DNA of 24,986 bases, from contig DASSOG010000002.1 in NCBI GenBank assembly GCA_035700805.1, positions 1 through 24,986 on the forward strand, read 5' to 3'. This DNA comes from JAGWRI01 sp035700805. GTDB lineage: Bacteria > Gemmatimonadota > Gemmatimonadetes > Gemmatimonadales > Gemmatimonadaceae. The position numbers were made by a program, and so were the translations under genes. The notes beneath the pieces are model-generated. The model was not told where the DNA came from. It worked only from the letters and a program-made list of their open reading frames with translations, and made no database searches. This document shows, in pieces, positions 13,134 through 20,844 of the stretch. Positions within the stretch are counted from its first letter, which is position 1, and every line of letters starts with the position of its first letter.

Positions 13134-15503
13134 ATGCCGTCCAAGCGCCAACCGTTCGTGCTCGCGTTCGAGCAGCTCCGTATGACCGACGTCGAACGCG
13201 TCGGTGGCAAGAACGCCTCCCTTGGCGAGATGATCAGCCAGATGGCGCAGTCCGGCGTGCGCGTGCCGGGCGGGTTTGCCACCACGGCCGAGGCGTTCCG
13301 CACCTTCCTGAAGCACGATGGACTGGCCACGCGCATTGACGGCGTGCTCGCCACATTGGACGTGAACGACGTGGGGGCGCTGGCGCGTGCCGGGTCGCAG
13401 ATTCGGGACTGGGTATCCACCGCGCCGCTGCCGGACGAACTGCGCACCGAGATTGCCGCGCACTACGAGCGGGTGGCCGGCGAGCATGAAGGCTCCTTTG
13501 CCGTGCGCTCGTCGGCCACTGCGGAAGACCTGCCCGACGCATCGTTTGCTGGGCAGCAGGAGACATTCCTCAATATCCGTGGGCTGGACAACGTGCTGCA
13601 CGCCGTGCGCGAGACCTTTGCGTCACTGTACACCGACCGTGCCATTGCCTATCGGGTGCACAAGGGATTTGCGCACGCCGATGTGGCGCTGTCCGTGGGC
13701 GTACAGCGCATGGTGCGGTCGGACACCGGCGCGTCAGGCGTGATGTTCACGCTGGACACGGAATCTGGCTTTGACCAGGTGGTGTTCATCACGGCCAGCT
13801 ACGGGCTGGGCGAGACGGTAGTGCAGGGGGCGGTGAACCCCGACGAGTTCTACGTGCACAAGCCAACGCTGGCGCAGGGCAAGCGCGCCGTGGTGCGGCG
13901 CAGCCTGGGCTCCAAGCTCATCAAGATGGTATTTGGCGACTCGGCGCAGGCGGGCAGGAGCACACAGACGGTGGATGTGCCGGACGCCGACCGGCATCGG
14001 TTTGCGATTTCGGACGACGAGGTGCTGGAGCTGGCGCGGTACGCCGTGGCCATTGAGAACCATTACAAGCGGCCCATGGACATCGAGTGGGGGCGCGACG
14101 GCGTGGATGGAAAGTTGTATGTGCTGCAGGCGCGCCCGGAGACGGTGAAGAGCCGCAAGGGGTCCACCACCGAGAAGTACAAGCTGACACAGCACGGCAA
14201 GGTGCTGGTGACGGGCCGCGCCATTGGGCAGAAGATCGGCGCCGGGCCCGCGCGCGTGGTGAAGAGCGCCAGGGAGATGGATCGCGTGAAGGCCGGCGAC
14301 GTGCTGGTAACCGACATGACGGATCCCAACTGGGAGCCTGTGATGAAGAAGGCCGCGGCCATTGTCACCAACCGGGGCGGCCGCACCTGCCACGCGGCCA
14401 TCATTGCGCGTGAGCTGGGCATTCCCGCCATTGTGGGATCGGGCGACGCCACCGAAAAGCTGGTGGAGGATGAGCCCGTGACCGTGAGCTGCGCCGAGGG
14501 CGATACGGGATATGTGTATCGTGGCGCGCTGGAGTTTGAGGTGACCACCACCGAAGTTGGCGAGCTGCCAAAGCTGCCCGCGAAGATCATGATGAATGTT
14601 GGGAATCCCGAGCTCGCCTTTGAGTTTGCGCAGATTCCCAATGCGGGCGTGGGCCTGGCGCGGCTGGAGTTCGTGATCAACAACGTGATTGGTGTACATC
14701 CCAAGGCCATCCTGGACATCGAGCATGTGCGCGAGAGCCTACGGGAGGAAATCGTTCGACGCGCGCGCGGGTATGCCAGCCCCGAGGACTTCTTCGTGGA
14801 CAAGCTGGTGGAGGGGGTGGCCACCATTGGTGCCGCGTTCTACCCCAAGCCGGTGATCGTGCGGCTCTCGGACTTCAAGTCCAATGAGTACCGCAAGCTG
14901 CTGGGCGGGGAGATGTACGAGCCCGAGGAGGAGAACCCGATGCTCGGCTTCCGCGGGGCGTCGCGCTACGTGGCCGAGAGTTTTCGGGACTGCTTTGAGC
15001 TGGAGTGCCGCGCCATGAAGCGGGTGCGGGACGAACTGGGGCTCACCAATGTGGAGATCATGATCCCCTTTGTGCGCACCGTGAGCGAAGCGAAGCGCGT
15101 GGTGGAGTTGCTGGCCGAGCATGGGTTGGAGCGCAGGGAGAACGGGTTGCGACTCATCATGATGTGCGAAATCCCCAGCAACGCGCTGCTGGCCGAGGAA
15201 TTTCTGCAGTACTTTGATGGATTTTCCATTGGGAGCAATGACCTGACGCAGTTGACCCTGGGGTTGGACCGGGATTCAGGGCTGGTGGCGCAGGGATTTG
15301 ATGAGCGCGATGCGGCGGTGAAGGCGTTGCTCGGGATGGCCATCACCACGTGCAAGCGGCTGGGCCGGTACATCGGGATCTGCGGGCAGGGGCCCAGCGA
15401 CCATGCGGACTTTGCGCAATGGCTGATGGATACCGGGATTCAGACCCTGTCGCTGAATCCCGATACGGTGGTGGAGACGTGGAGGCGATTGGGGGAGGGA
15501 TAG
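13134..15503 (+). CDS. ppsA: Phosphoenolpyruvate synthase (pyruvate, water dikinase)
   Basis: Makes PEP from pyruvate, ATP and water for gluconeogenesis. The longer frame (from 13020) starts with unrelated residues. ATG 13134 gives MPSKRQPFVLAFEQLRMTDVERVGGKNASLGEM, the normal N-terminus, and 789 residues (E. coli has 792). The ATP-grasp domain comes first ('GGKNASLGEMI', 'FAVRSSATAEDLPDASFAGQQETF'). The swivelling phospho-His domain follows, with His420 in GGRTCHAAIIARELGIPAIVG. The C-terminal TIM barrel carries Cys750 in ICGQGPSDHADFA, the pyruvate-site acid. Thr418 in RTCHA is the residue expected to be phosphorylated by PpsR, so the regulatory switch appears intact. Confidence 0.97.
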   Translation: MPSKRQPFVLAFEQLRMTDVERVGGKNASLGEMISQMAQSGVRVPGGFATTAEAFRTFLKHDGLATRIDGVLATLDVNDVGALARAGSQIRDWVSTAPLPDELRTEIAAHYERVAGEHEGSFAVRSSATAEDLPDASFAGQQETFLNIRGLDNVLHAVRETFASLYTDRAIAYRVHKGFAHADVALSVGVQRMVRSDTGASGVMFTLDTESGFDQVVFITASYGLGETVVQGAVNPDEFYVHKPTLAQGKRAVVRRSLGSKLIKMVFGDSAQAGRSTQTVDVPDADRHRFAISDDEVLELARYAVAIENHYKRPMDIEWGRDGVDGKLYVLQARPETVKSRKGSTTEKYKLTQHGKVLVTGRAIGQKIGAGPARVVKSAREMDRVKAGDVLVTDMTDPNWEPVMKKAAAIVTNRGGRTCHAAIIARELGIPAIVGSGDATEKLVEDEPVTVSCAEGDTGYVYRGALEFEVTTTEVGELPKLPAKIMMNVGNPELAFEFAQIPNAGVGLARLEFVINNVIGVHPKAILDIEHVRESLREEIVRRARGYASPEDFFVDKLVEGVATIGAAFYPKPVIVRLSDFKSNEYRKLLGGEMYEPEEENPMLGFRGASRYVAESFRDCFELECRAMKRVRDELGLTNVEIMIPFVRTVSEAKRVVELLAEHGLERRENGLRLIMMCEIPSNALLAEEFLQYFDGFSIGSNDLTQLTLGLDRDSGLVAQGFDERDAAVKALLGMAITTCKRLGRYIGICGQGPSDHADFAQWLMDTGIQTLSLNPDTVVETWRRLGEG

Positions 15504-15548
15504 CAGGGTGGCCACCTTCTGGTGCCTGACCGTCCAACAACGTGGGAT

Positions 15549-16382
15549 TCATCCGTGCGGGGGGCTAGGGGCCTTGGAGAACAGGAACATCTGGGTCGGC
15601 GTTCGTAGCCGCAGGACCAGAGGTCCACCGTCGAAGTGACCAGTGATGGGCCCGCGAACGTCGGTGCTATCAGATATGACCAGCAGTGTATCGTTCCAGG
15701 TGTATGTTCCTTCCGAAAATACACGAGCTATTGAAGTAGTGGTACCTTCACCAGAAGTCAGCGAAATCTGATTTGTCCACAGATAGTGGCCTGCCGAAGG
15801 GCCGCCACTGATTTCCAGAGAGCCACCGGTGATCGTCTCGACGGTCCCACTGGAATCGGTTGCCGGACACCCAGGCGAACCGCCGGCGAGATCCGTGCAC
15901 TCAGCCAGCCCCCAGAGGCCGGTTATGCTTGGTGGTGGCTCAAGCACAAATACGTAACGGTGCGCGCCGCGCGTGAGGTTCACGGTATCACCGGTAGCGG
16001 TTCCAGAAAACGCCTCCATGGGCTTTGCTGAATCGTGGAATACGAGGCCGCTACTGCTCTGAGAATAGGCACCCGTGGCAATGACGGTGTCGCGGAGCTC
16101 CGTAATGTCAGCGGGGTGCTGGGTCCATTGGGACTGGAGTACAACCGTCCAGGTGAAGGTGCTGTCAGGGAGGACCTTCAATTCTCCGGCCCCCCACGTC
16201 TCGGTCTTGCTCACGCTATCAACAACATGTTGCGAGCAACACGGGAGTGGGGCGCCATCCACTTCCGCGAGTGCGTACGTTCCCGCAAGTAATTCGTCAG
16301 TGGTCGCTGGTTGGGTTGGCTCTTGGGAACATGCTTCCCCCAGGAACAGAATGACGCCTAGGAAACCGAGTCGTAAGTTCAA
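15549..16382 (-). CDS. Lipoprotein with two lipocalin-like halves, function unknown
   Basis: The frame is open from 16502, but a TTG at 16382-16380 lies seven bases after GGAGGGG and begins a compact lipoprotein signal: MNLRLGFLGVILFLGEAC-SQEPTQP. I prefer that start (277 residues). The mature part shows two similar halves. The first begins 'LAGTYALAEVDGAPLP', then 'GELKVLPDSTFTWTVV', 'GAYSQSSSGLVF' and 'HRYVFVLE'. The second begins 'ITGLWGLAECTD', then 'GGSLEISGG', 'EGTYTWNDTLLVI' and 'TQMFLFSKA'. This is the pattern of a small lipocalin-like beta-barrel repeated twice, which I associate with lipoproteins in Gemmatimonadota. Cys residues (CC near the start, then AEC and GC in half two) may form disulfides. 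It follows the RCC1 gene on the same strand after about 240 bases. Its role is unknown. Confidence 0.72.
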   Translation of the reverse strand: MNLRLGFLGVILFLGEACSQEPTQPATTDELLAGTYALAEVDGAPLPCCSQHVVDSVSKTETWGAGELKVLPDSTFTWTVVLQSQWTQHPADITELRDTVIATGAYSQSSSGLVFHDSAKPMEAFSGTATGDTVNLTRGAHRYVFVLEPPPSITGLWGLAECTDLAGGSPGCPATDSSGTVETITGGSLEISGGPSAGHYLWTNQISLTSGEGTTTSIARVFSEGTYTWNDTLLVISDSTDVRGPITGHFDGGPLVLRLRTPTQMFLFSKAPSPPHG

Positions 16383-16490
16383 AGCCAGTCCCCTCCAATG
16401 TGAAACGAAACGATCTGCCAGCTGAGTATTACACGCGAAGACCGATCCGGTACCCGCCTGCTGGCCGGAGGTCGTTACTCTCTGCTGAGT

Positions 16491-16506
16491 CACTGTTTCC
16501 ACAGTG
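16491..16506. other. Small hairpin between RCC1 and lipoprotein genes
   Basis: CACTGT and ACAGTG form a perfect 6-bp stem around TTCC in the 241-base gap between two minus-strand genes. It could end the RCC1 transcript weakly or be chance; it lacks a T tract. Confidence 0.3.
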
Positions 16507-16623
16507 CCAACCGCTCGAACAAGCTGGCCGTGCTAGGCGAAGATTTGTATGATGGCCGTCGACGCGCGGGGCACGCTGAAGCTCATGGCAGAATGGGGCG
16601 GTCGTATTACTACCCGTGTGGCG

Positions 16624-17775
16624 CTACTGACCGGCGACGAGCACGGGGATCGAGCTCTGGATGGACTGCACCCCAGTCACAACTCCGGTGGGTTGACCCC
16701 AGCAGTAGAGTGCGCCTGTCGTGGTCAGGCCGCACGCGTGGAGATATCCAACACTCACCGTCGTGAATTTATGTCCGCCGACGACCGGCTCGGGGCTGGG
16801 ATGCGGATCAACGTCGAATGTGGTCGTGCCGCGGCCGAGTTGTCCATAATTATCAATCCCCCAGCAGTATGCCGTTCCGCTGGTGGCCACACCGCAGGTT
16901 GCCCATTGACCAGCGCTTATCATCTTAAACGTAATCCCCCCCGCAACCGCCACGGGCGTGCGACTGGAGCCGGCGCTCCCAGTGCCCAATTCACCCTCAT
17001 CGCCTTGCCCCCAGCAATACGCCGCCCCGTCCTCCGTCAGTGCACAAGTGTGGAAGAACCCAACAGTCAAGCTCGTGAAGGTCAAGTCACCACTGACCCG
17101 GGTTGGCACATCGGTTTGGGTCAGAGTGCCGTTGCCCAGCTTTCCGGTCTCATTTGCCCCCCAACAGTATGCGGTGCCGGCTATGGTCAGTCCGCAGCTG
17201 TCCTGACGCCCGGTACCCAGTGCCATGAACGTGAGCCCTCCGGAGACGGGCGCGGGGCTGGGATTGTCGTATACGTCGTGCGCTCCGTTTCCCAGGTTCC
17301 CGTTGTGATTGTTGCCCCAGCAGTACGCGGCGCCGTTCATGGTGAGGCCGCAAGTGTGATAAACACCGGCACTTAACGACTTGAAGGTAAGGCCTCCGAC
17401 CACTGGTACGGGGGTCCTGCTATCGGTCGTGGTAGCATTCCCGAGTTCACCGTTGAAGTTCGTCCCCCAACAGTACGCTCTGCCGGTGGTCGTTAGCGCG
17501 CAACTGTGTTCAAAGCCAACTGTTACGGCTCGGTAATCCAGCGTGCTCGCGATTGCGGTTGGTGCAACGGAATTGATTGTGTCGCCGTTACCCAATTGGC
17601 CGCTGGCATTGTAACCCCAACAGTACGTCCGCTGGGCGTTCGTTACGCCACAGGTAACCGCGCTCGGCCCGGCGCTCACCTGTAGGAATGCCAGTCGGAC
17701 CCTGCCGGGGCCGGTCGTGGTGCCGCAAGCTGCGATTCCAAAGACCACGGCGACGACGACGGTCTGACGCGTCAC
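16624..17775 (-). CDS. RCC1-repeat (seven-bladed propeller) lipoprotein
   Basis: The frame is open from 18201, but the segment before 17775 is antisense-like noise over the upstream gene. GTG at 17775 starts MTRQTVVVAVVFGIAAC-GTTTG, a lipoprotein signal with a good lipobox, giving 383 residues. The mature part is seven RCC1-type repeats of about 50 residues, each with a variation of 'C-G/A-LT..G.AYCWG.N..G.LGNG'. The set includes YCWGYNASGQLGNG, YCWGTNFNGELGN and YCWGANETGKLGNG. Seven repeats make one closed beta-propeller. Each repeat carries two Cys about ten residues apart, suggesting one disulfide per blade outside the cytoplasm. RCC1 propellers usually bind partners or act in adhesion; no enzyme activity is evident. 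It begins 35 bases after the stop of the upstream beta-sandwich gene, so the two are probably co-transcribed. Confidence 0.85.
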   Translation of the reverse strand: MTRQTVVVAVVFGIAACGTTTGPGRVRLAFLQVSAGPSAVTCGVTNAQRTYCWGYNASGQLGNGDTINSVAPTAIASTLDYRAVTVGFEHSCALTTTGRAYCWGTNFNGELGNATTTDSRTPVPVVGGLTFKSLSAGVYHTCGLTMNGAAYCWGNNHNGNLGNGAHDVYDNPSPAPVSGGLTFMALGTGRQDSCGLTIAGTAYCWGANETGKLGNGTLTQTDVPTRVSGDLTFTSLTVGFFHTCALTEDGAAYCWGQGDEGELGTGSAGSSRTPVAVAGGITFKMISAGQWATCGVATSGTAYCWGIDNYGQLGRGTTTFDVDPHPSPEPVVGGHKFTTVSVGYLHACGLTTTGALYCWGQPTGVVTGVQSIQSSIPVLVAGQ

Positions 17776-17810
17776 CGGCCATCTTGACCGGCGACGCGAC
17801 GCACAGCTTC

Positions 17811-18971
17811 TCAACGCTCCCCCGACGCACCCACTGGTACGGGAAGCGGCGGTCGCCGGTACACTCGAGCTGTGTGAGGTGCGGCGGTATACGGACAGAT
17901 TGCCGGGGCTGGATCGCAAACATAAACGTAAATTGAGTCGGACGCCGTGTCGGGAAATTGATCTGCTGCATGCACGACCAATTCGCCCGAGTTGGCGGGA
18001 TCGCCGTAAATGCTGCTGCCGCTCCCGGTGAGGATGCCGGTCCACCACCAGGTGTACGAAGGTATCCCGTTTTTGTAGATGAATCCGCTCCAGTGGTTGA
18101 CGTCCCCCGAATCCACGTTCGTGGGCCCATCGAGCTCGATAATTAAGCCGTTCACCGCCGTCCGAACCGTCGTCGACGTGGTTAGTACGTCGAAGTCGCA
18201 ATCCGGATCTGGGCTGGATGGCACGTGTGTTGACCAGCTCGGCGTTACGGCTCCAGATTGATCACTGAGTGATATGTCTGTGAATTTCGTACCATATGGA
18301 GGAAAGTCCCTGCAGGAGTTGAACGCACCGTGGGCCTCGATTACTCCGCCATCCGCGTAGCGGTAGTTATCGTCGTCCGCGTCAACGGTGAGCACGACTC
18401 GCCGATCCTTTGTAACGTCCAAGGTTGTGATCGTCCACGTACATGTCCCGCCCGAGCACGCACTCGAACTCACGACGCCGGACATCGAATCGGCAGAGGT
18501 GATTGTTGCGGAGGCGCTATGAGAACACGAACTACCGTCATTACAGTGCCAAGATGCAGCGACCCACCCGGTGGTGCTGCCGAACGCGCCGTTGTAACCG
18601 TACTGGATTACAGGTTGGTTGATGTATGTAGCATTATCCAAGCCGGGAAAAGTGTAATAAACCTTGGAACCCGAATATGCGCCATCGGGATTTTGCGGCA
18701 CGTGCCAAGCCTCTTGGAGTTGCCTGTACGAGGTGCCCGAGCCTGAATACTCGTCGGCATACTCGATCCAGCCGGTGTCGGTGGGCGGTATAAGCCGACG
18801 CCCAGCGTGACGGGCACGAGGCCAATTTGGAAAGGCCAGATAGGCGCACGGCGCCAGTTGATACGTGGCACCATCTTTGCGCGTCACGACGTGGCTGGCG
18901 CCATTTACACGCCCGTCACCCGGAATCGCGTGCACGCACGACTTGTGGTACCAGCCGGCGGGCGTGGCCAC
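17811..18971 (-). CDS. Body of a secreted beta-sandwich protein, separated from its signal peptide by TAA
   Basis: A 386-residue frame starting at GTG 18971 directly after an in-frame TAA. The start of the open frame (MATPAGWYHKSCVHAIPGDG) has no signal peptide and no ribosome site of its own. The central part (about 95-265) is rich in beta-strand, Ser, Thr and Gly, with paired Cys ('WHCNDGSSCSH', 'SACSGGTCTWTITTLDV'). 'INQPVIQYG' and 'GGVIEAHG' are placed as the catalytic Gln and Glu are in eqolisin-like (G1) peptidases of jelly-roll fold. That match is tentative; a lectin-like protein is equally possible. A second beta domain (about 290-365) looks Ig-like ('ITYTW..' type, 'SYTWWWTGILTGSGS'). 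With the leader at 18972-19127 it would make one lipoprotein. Confidence 0.7.
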   Translation of the reverse strand: MATPAGWYHKSCVHAIPGDGRVNGASHVVTRKDGATYQLAPCAYLAFPNWPRARHAGRRLIPPTDTGWIEYADEYSGSGTSYRQLQEAWHVPQNPDGAYSGSKVYYTFPGLDNATYINQPVIQYGYNGAFGSTTGWVAASWHCNDGSSCSHSASATITSADSMSGVVSSSACSGGTCTWTITTLDVTKDRRVVLTVDADDDNYRYADGGVIEAHGAFNSCRDFPPYGTKFTDISLSDQSGAVTPSWSTHVPSSPDPDCDFDVLTTSTTVRTAVNGLIIELDGPTNVDSGDVNHWSGFIYKNGIPSYTWWWTGILTGSGSSIYGDPANSGELVVHAADQFPDTASDSIYVYVCDPAPAICPYTAAPHTARVYRRPPLPVPVGASGER

Positions 18972-19127
18972 TTATCCTGGCCCCGGGCCGCTGCCTGCGG
19001 TTGGGGCGACGGCCCGTGAGAAGCTGGCCCCGGTGCTGGCCGGGGCGCTGACCGGTGTCGTGACATCGCCGCAGGCGATGGGTGCCGCGAGAGCGACGAT
19101 GTACATCAAGACTCGGTGTGGTTTCAT
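18972..19127 (-). pseudogene. Lipoprotein signal peptide of the interrupted gene, ended by in-frame TAA
   Basis: ATG at 19127-19125 follows GGAGG with a nine-base gap. It encodes MKPHRVLMYIVALAAPIAC-GDVTTP, a clear lipoprotein signal, then a Pro/Ala/Ser-rich linker ending GSGPGPG. The TAA at 18974-18972 on this strand stops it. The next codon, GTG, is the first of the downstream body, in the same frame. A single base change in the TAA would restore one 438-residue lipoprotein. This is either a true nonsense mutation, a sequence error, or a site of read-through. The frame and the good ribosome site show that this is the original start of the gene. Confidence 0.8.
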
Positions 19128-19323
19128 CTTGCCGATCCTCCCCTTCGAGGACTACAATCAAACGGCGGTCCCGGACCTTGCCAGGCGGGAACTGTCCGCA
19201 GTGGACGCGAGCCGCGTCATGCGTGCGGCGGCACCACCTGAACTGCAGCGAGGGTGGGAGGGTACCCTCTACTAAAGGGGGTTGAACGGACCGAAAAGGT
19301 TTACACGGGCACGTGATGTGGTC

Positions 19324-19887
19324 CTATTCCGGTCGCGGATCAAGGAGGTTCTCTCCGAGCGCGCGCAGCTTCGCGAGGCCACGGTGGCAGTGTGCCTTCA
19401 CCGTTCCGACGGCGCAATTCATGAGGACGGCTGTTTCGTGCTCACTCTTGCCAAGTGCCACGTGGAACAACACGGCCTGAAATTGCCGCTGCGGCAGTTG
19501 GCACAGCAGGTCGCATGCGACAGCATCAGCGGCATCGAGGGCCATCGCCCGCTCTCGGTCGGGTGCCTGACCAGTCAAAAACCGAGTCTCGCGAATACGC
19601 CCGCGGCGCCTCACCCCAAGATCCCGGGTCCGCAGGCGATCTCGGGTGCGATTCACGGATTGGCAGGCCGTCAGCACGTCCTGCCAGGAAACCCCGTCCA
19701 GCTTCGCATAGCCCGTGGCTTCCCAGACGCCAATCAGTGTCTCCTCTTCGATGTCCGCAATCTCGTCGAGGTCGCGTTCGAATGTCCGGATGTAGGCCCG
19801 CAGGCGTCGCAGATTGGTCTGTGGAGCGGCGGGTCCAGCTGACGCTGCGAGTCGCGGCTGGCGCTTATAATGCATCTGGCACGGCAT
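19324..19887 (-). CDS. ECF-type RNA polymerase sigma factor
   Basis: A 187-residue sigma-70 family protein of ECF size. Region 2 is visible as 'LRAYIRTFERDLDEIADIEEETLIGVWEA' (about 29-57), somewhat diverged from the usual 'DLxQETFLRxW'. Region 4 is clear: 'LLCQLPQRQFQAVLFHVALGKSEHETAVLMNCAVGTVKAHCHRGLAKLRALGE', a helix-turn-helix that reads the -35 element. The start ATG 19887 follows AGGAG by seven bases. It leads a minus-strand run of exported proteins (the interrupted lipoprotein starts 197 bases after it), so it may control them. No anti-sigma factor gene is next to it. The trigger is unknown. Confidence 0.85.
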   Translation of the reverse strand: MPCQMHYKRQPRLAASAGPAAPQTNLRRLRAYIRTFERDLDEIADIEEETLIGVWEATGYAKLDGVSWQDVLTACQSVNRTRDRLRTRDLGVRRRGRIRETRFLTGQAPDRERAMALDAADAVACDLLCQLPQRQFQAVLFHVALGKSEHETAVLMNCAVGTVKAHCHRGLAKLRALGENLLDPRPE

Positions 19888-19911
19888 GGCATCACTCCTG
19901 CGACTATAGTC

Positions 19912-19940
19912 ACGATAGGCACAGGTATCGCGTGGGGCAA
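19912..19940 (-). promoter_or_regulatory. Possible promoter of the sigma factor gene
   Basis: On the minus strand TTGCCC (19940-19935) and TATCGT (19917-19912) are 17 bases apart, four of six matches each. A perfect 10-base palindrome GACTATAGTC (19902-19911) lies at the expected transcription start, just before the AGGAG ribosome site. The prediction was made by eye. Confidence 0.35.
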
Positions 19941-19974
19941 GTCATGTCACGACGGCAGGTACGTGTGCCATCGT

Positions 19975-20004
19975 GCTCGGCCGCTTCTCATAAGGCGGCT
20001 GAGC
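19975..20004 (-). terminator. Hairpin after the ABC permease gene
   Basis: The arms 19975-19984 (GCTCGGCCGC) and 19995-20004 (GCGGCTGAGC) form a 10-bp stem with one G-T pair and a ten-base loop. It begins 19 bases after the permease stop. No clear T tract follows, so it may be a weak terminator or an mRNA 3' end. Confidence 0.45.
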
Positions 20005-20022
20005 AAGGGTAGCGCGAATGGC

Positions 20023-20844
20023 CTACTGTGCGCCCCGTGCCCGGTGCCGCGTGGCCAGCCACACGCCAACCAGGCCGATGATCGTCCAGACCACCGCGGC
20101 CGTAACGCTGGTCTGCCAGTCAAGCTCCAGCGGATGGCGTGGCCCCATGACCGCTGGCGACTGCATGCGGAAGAACATGGGGAAGAAGGGCGCCTGTGGG
20201 CTGAAGGGCCCGGCCATCAGCGAATCCAGCACGGACGTCAACGCGCGCGCCTTGAACATATACGGAAGCGTGATGAGTGCCACGAAGCCGCCAGGGACGG
20301 CCACGATCCACGCCAGCGGCTTCTCGCTGGCCACGAAGGGGATGGAGGCCAGCAGGTACGACATGGTGGCCGCCGCGAAGGGAGCAAGCCAGCCCCACCA
20401 CCCCATCTGGGACGTGAACTGCCCGCCCCCGATCAGCGTCAGCACGAGCCCGAGCAGGCAGAGCAACACCAGGTACACGGCCACCCAGACCATGAGCCAG
20501 GCCCAGCCGGCTCCCACGCGCATCGCCGTGTGGTGCGCGGCGTTCACGGGCATGGCCAGGTGGTAGCCACGTCGCGTTGGCTCGTCGCGCTGCCAGAGCG
20601 CGCCCGCGGCGATCAGAGCCACGAACCAGACCGGGATGGTCTCATAGGAATTCAAGTTGAACCCGGAAGGCCCCGGGCCCTGCAGTTGGCCGCTCGACTG
20701 CAAGAGCGTCAACAGGATGAAGAAGAGCAGTGCGGCGGCGAAGAGTCCGATGGCCGCACCGCGCAGCGCGCCCGCCGCGTTACGCAACTGCTGCTGGATG
20801 ACCGTGCCGTATGTTGGCGGCTGATGGAGCGCGAGGGTTGTCAT
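20023..20844 (-). CDS. ABC transporter permease subunit
   Basis: Inner-membrane subunit of about 273 residues, encoded right after its ATPase. The frame extends to 20976, but ATG 20844 overlaps the ATPase stop as ATGA and begins MTTLALHQPPTYGTVIQQQLRN. The upstream part would lie inside the ATPase gene. About six membrane segments can be seen, including 'AAIGLFAAALLFFILLTLL', 'IPVWFVALIAAGALW', 'VWVAVYLVLLCLLGLVLTLI' and 'VWTIIGLVGVWLAT'. The layout resembles YtrC/ABC-2 type exporters. The substrate is not known; YtrA-linked systems often handle antibiotics or envelope stress. Confidence 0.82.
   Translation of the reverse strand: MTTLALHQPPTYGTVIQQQLRNAAGALRGAAIGLFAAALLFFILLTLLQSSGQLQGPGPSGFNLNSYETIPVWFVALIAAGALWQRDEPTRRGYHLAMPVNAAHHTAMRVGAGWAWLMVWVAVYLVLLCLLGLVLTLIGGGQFTSQMGWWGWLAPFAAATMSYLLASIPFVASEKPLAWIVAVPGGFVALITLPYMFKARALTSVLDSLMAGPFSPQAPFFPMFFRMQSPAVMGPRHPLELDWQTSVTAAVVWTIIGLVGVWLATRHRARGAQ

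Noticed and set aside
13734..14726. Minus-strand frame opposite ppsA
   Set aside because: Shadow of ppsA; His/Leu/Gly-rich translation without motifs.
16549..17376. Plus-strand frame opposite the RCC1 gene
   Set aside because: Its repeats are the complement of RCC1 repeats; the minus frame has a lipobox and seven regular repeats.
16640..17660. Regularly spaced DNA repeats considered as a CRISPR-like array
   Set aside because: Spacing is about 150 bases and the repeats are degenerate and coding (YCWG motifs of RCC1 blades).
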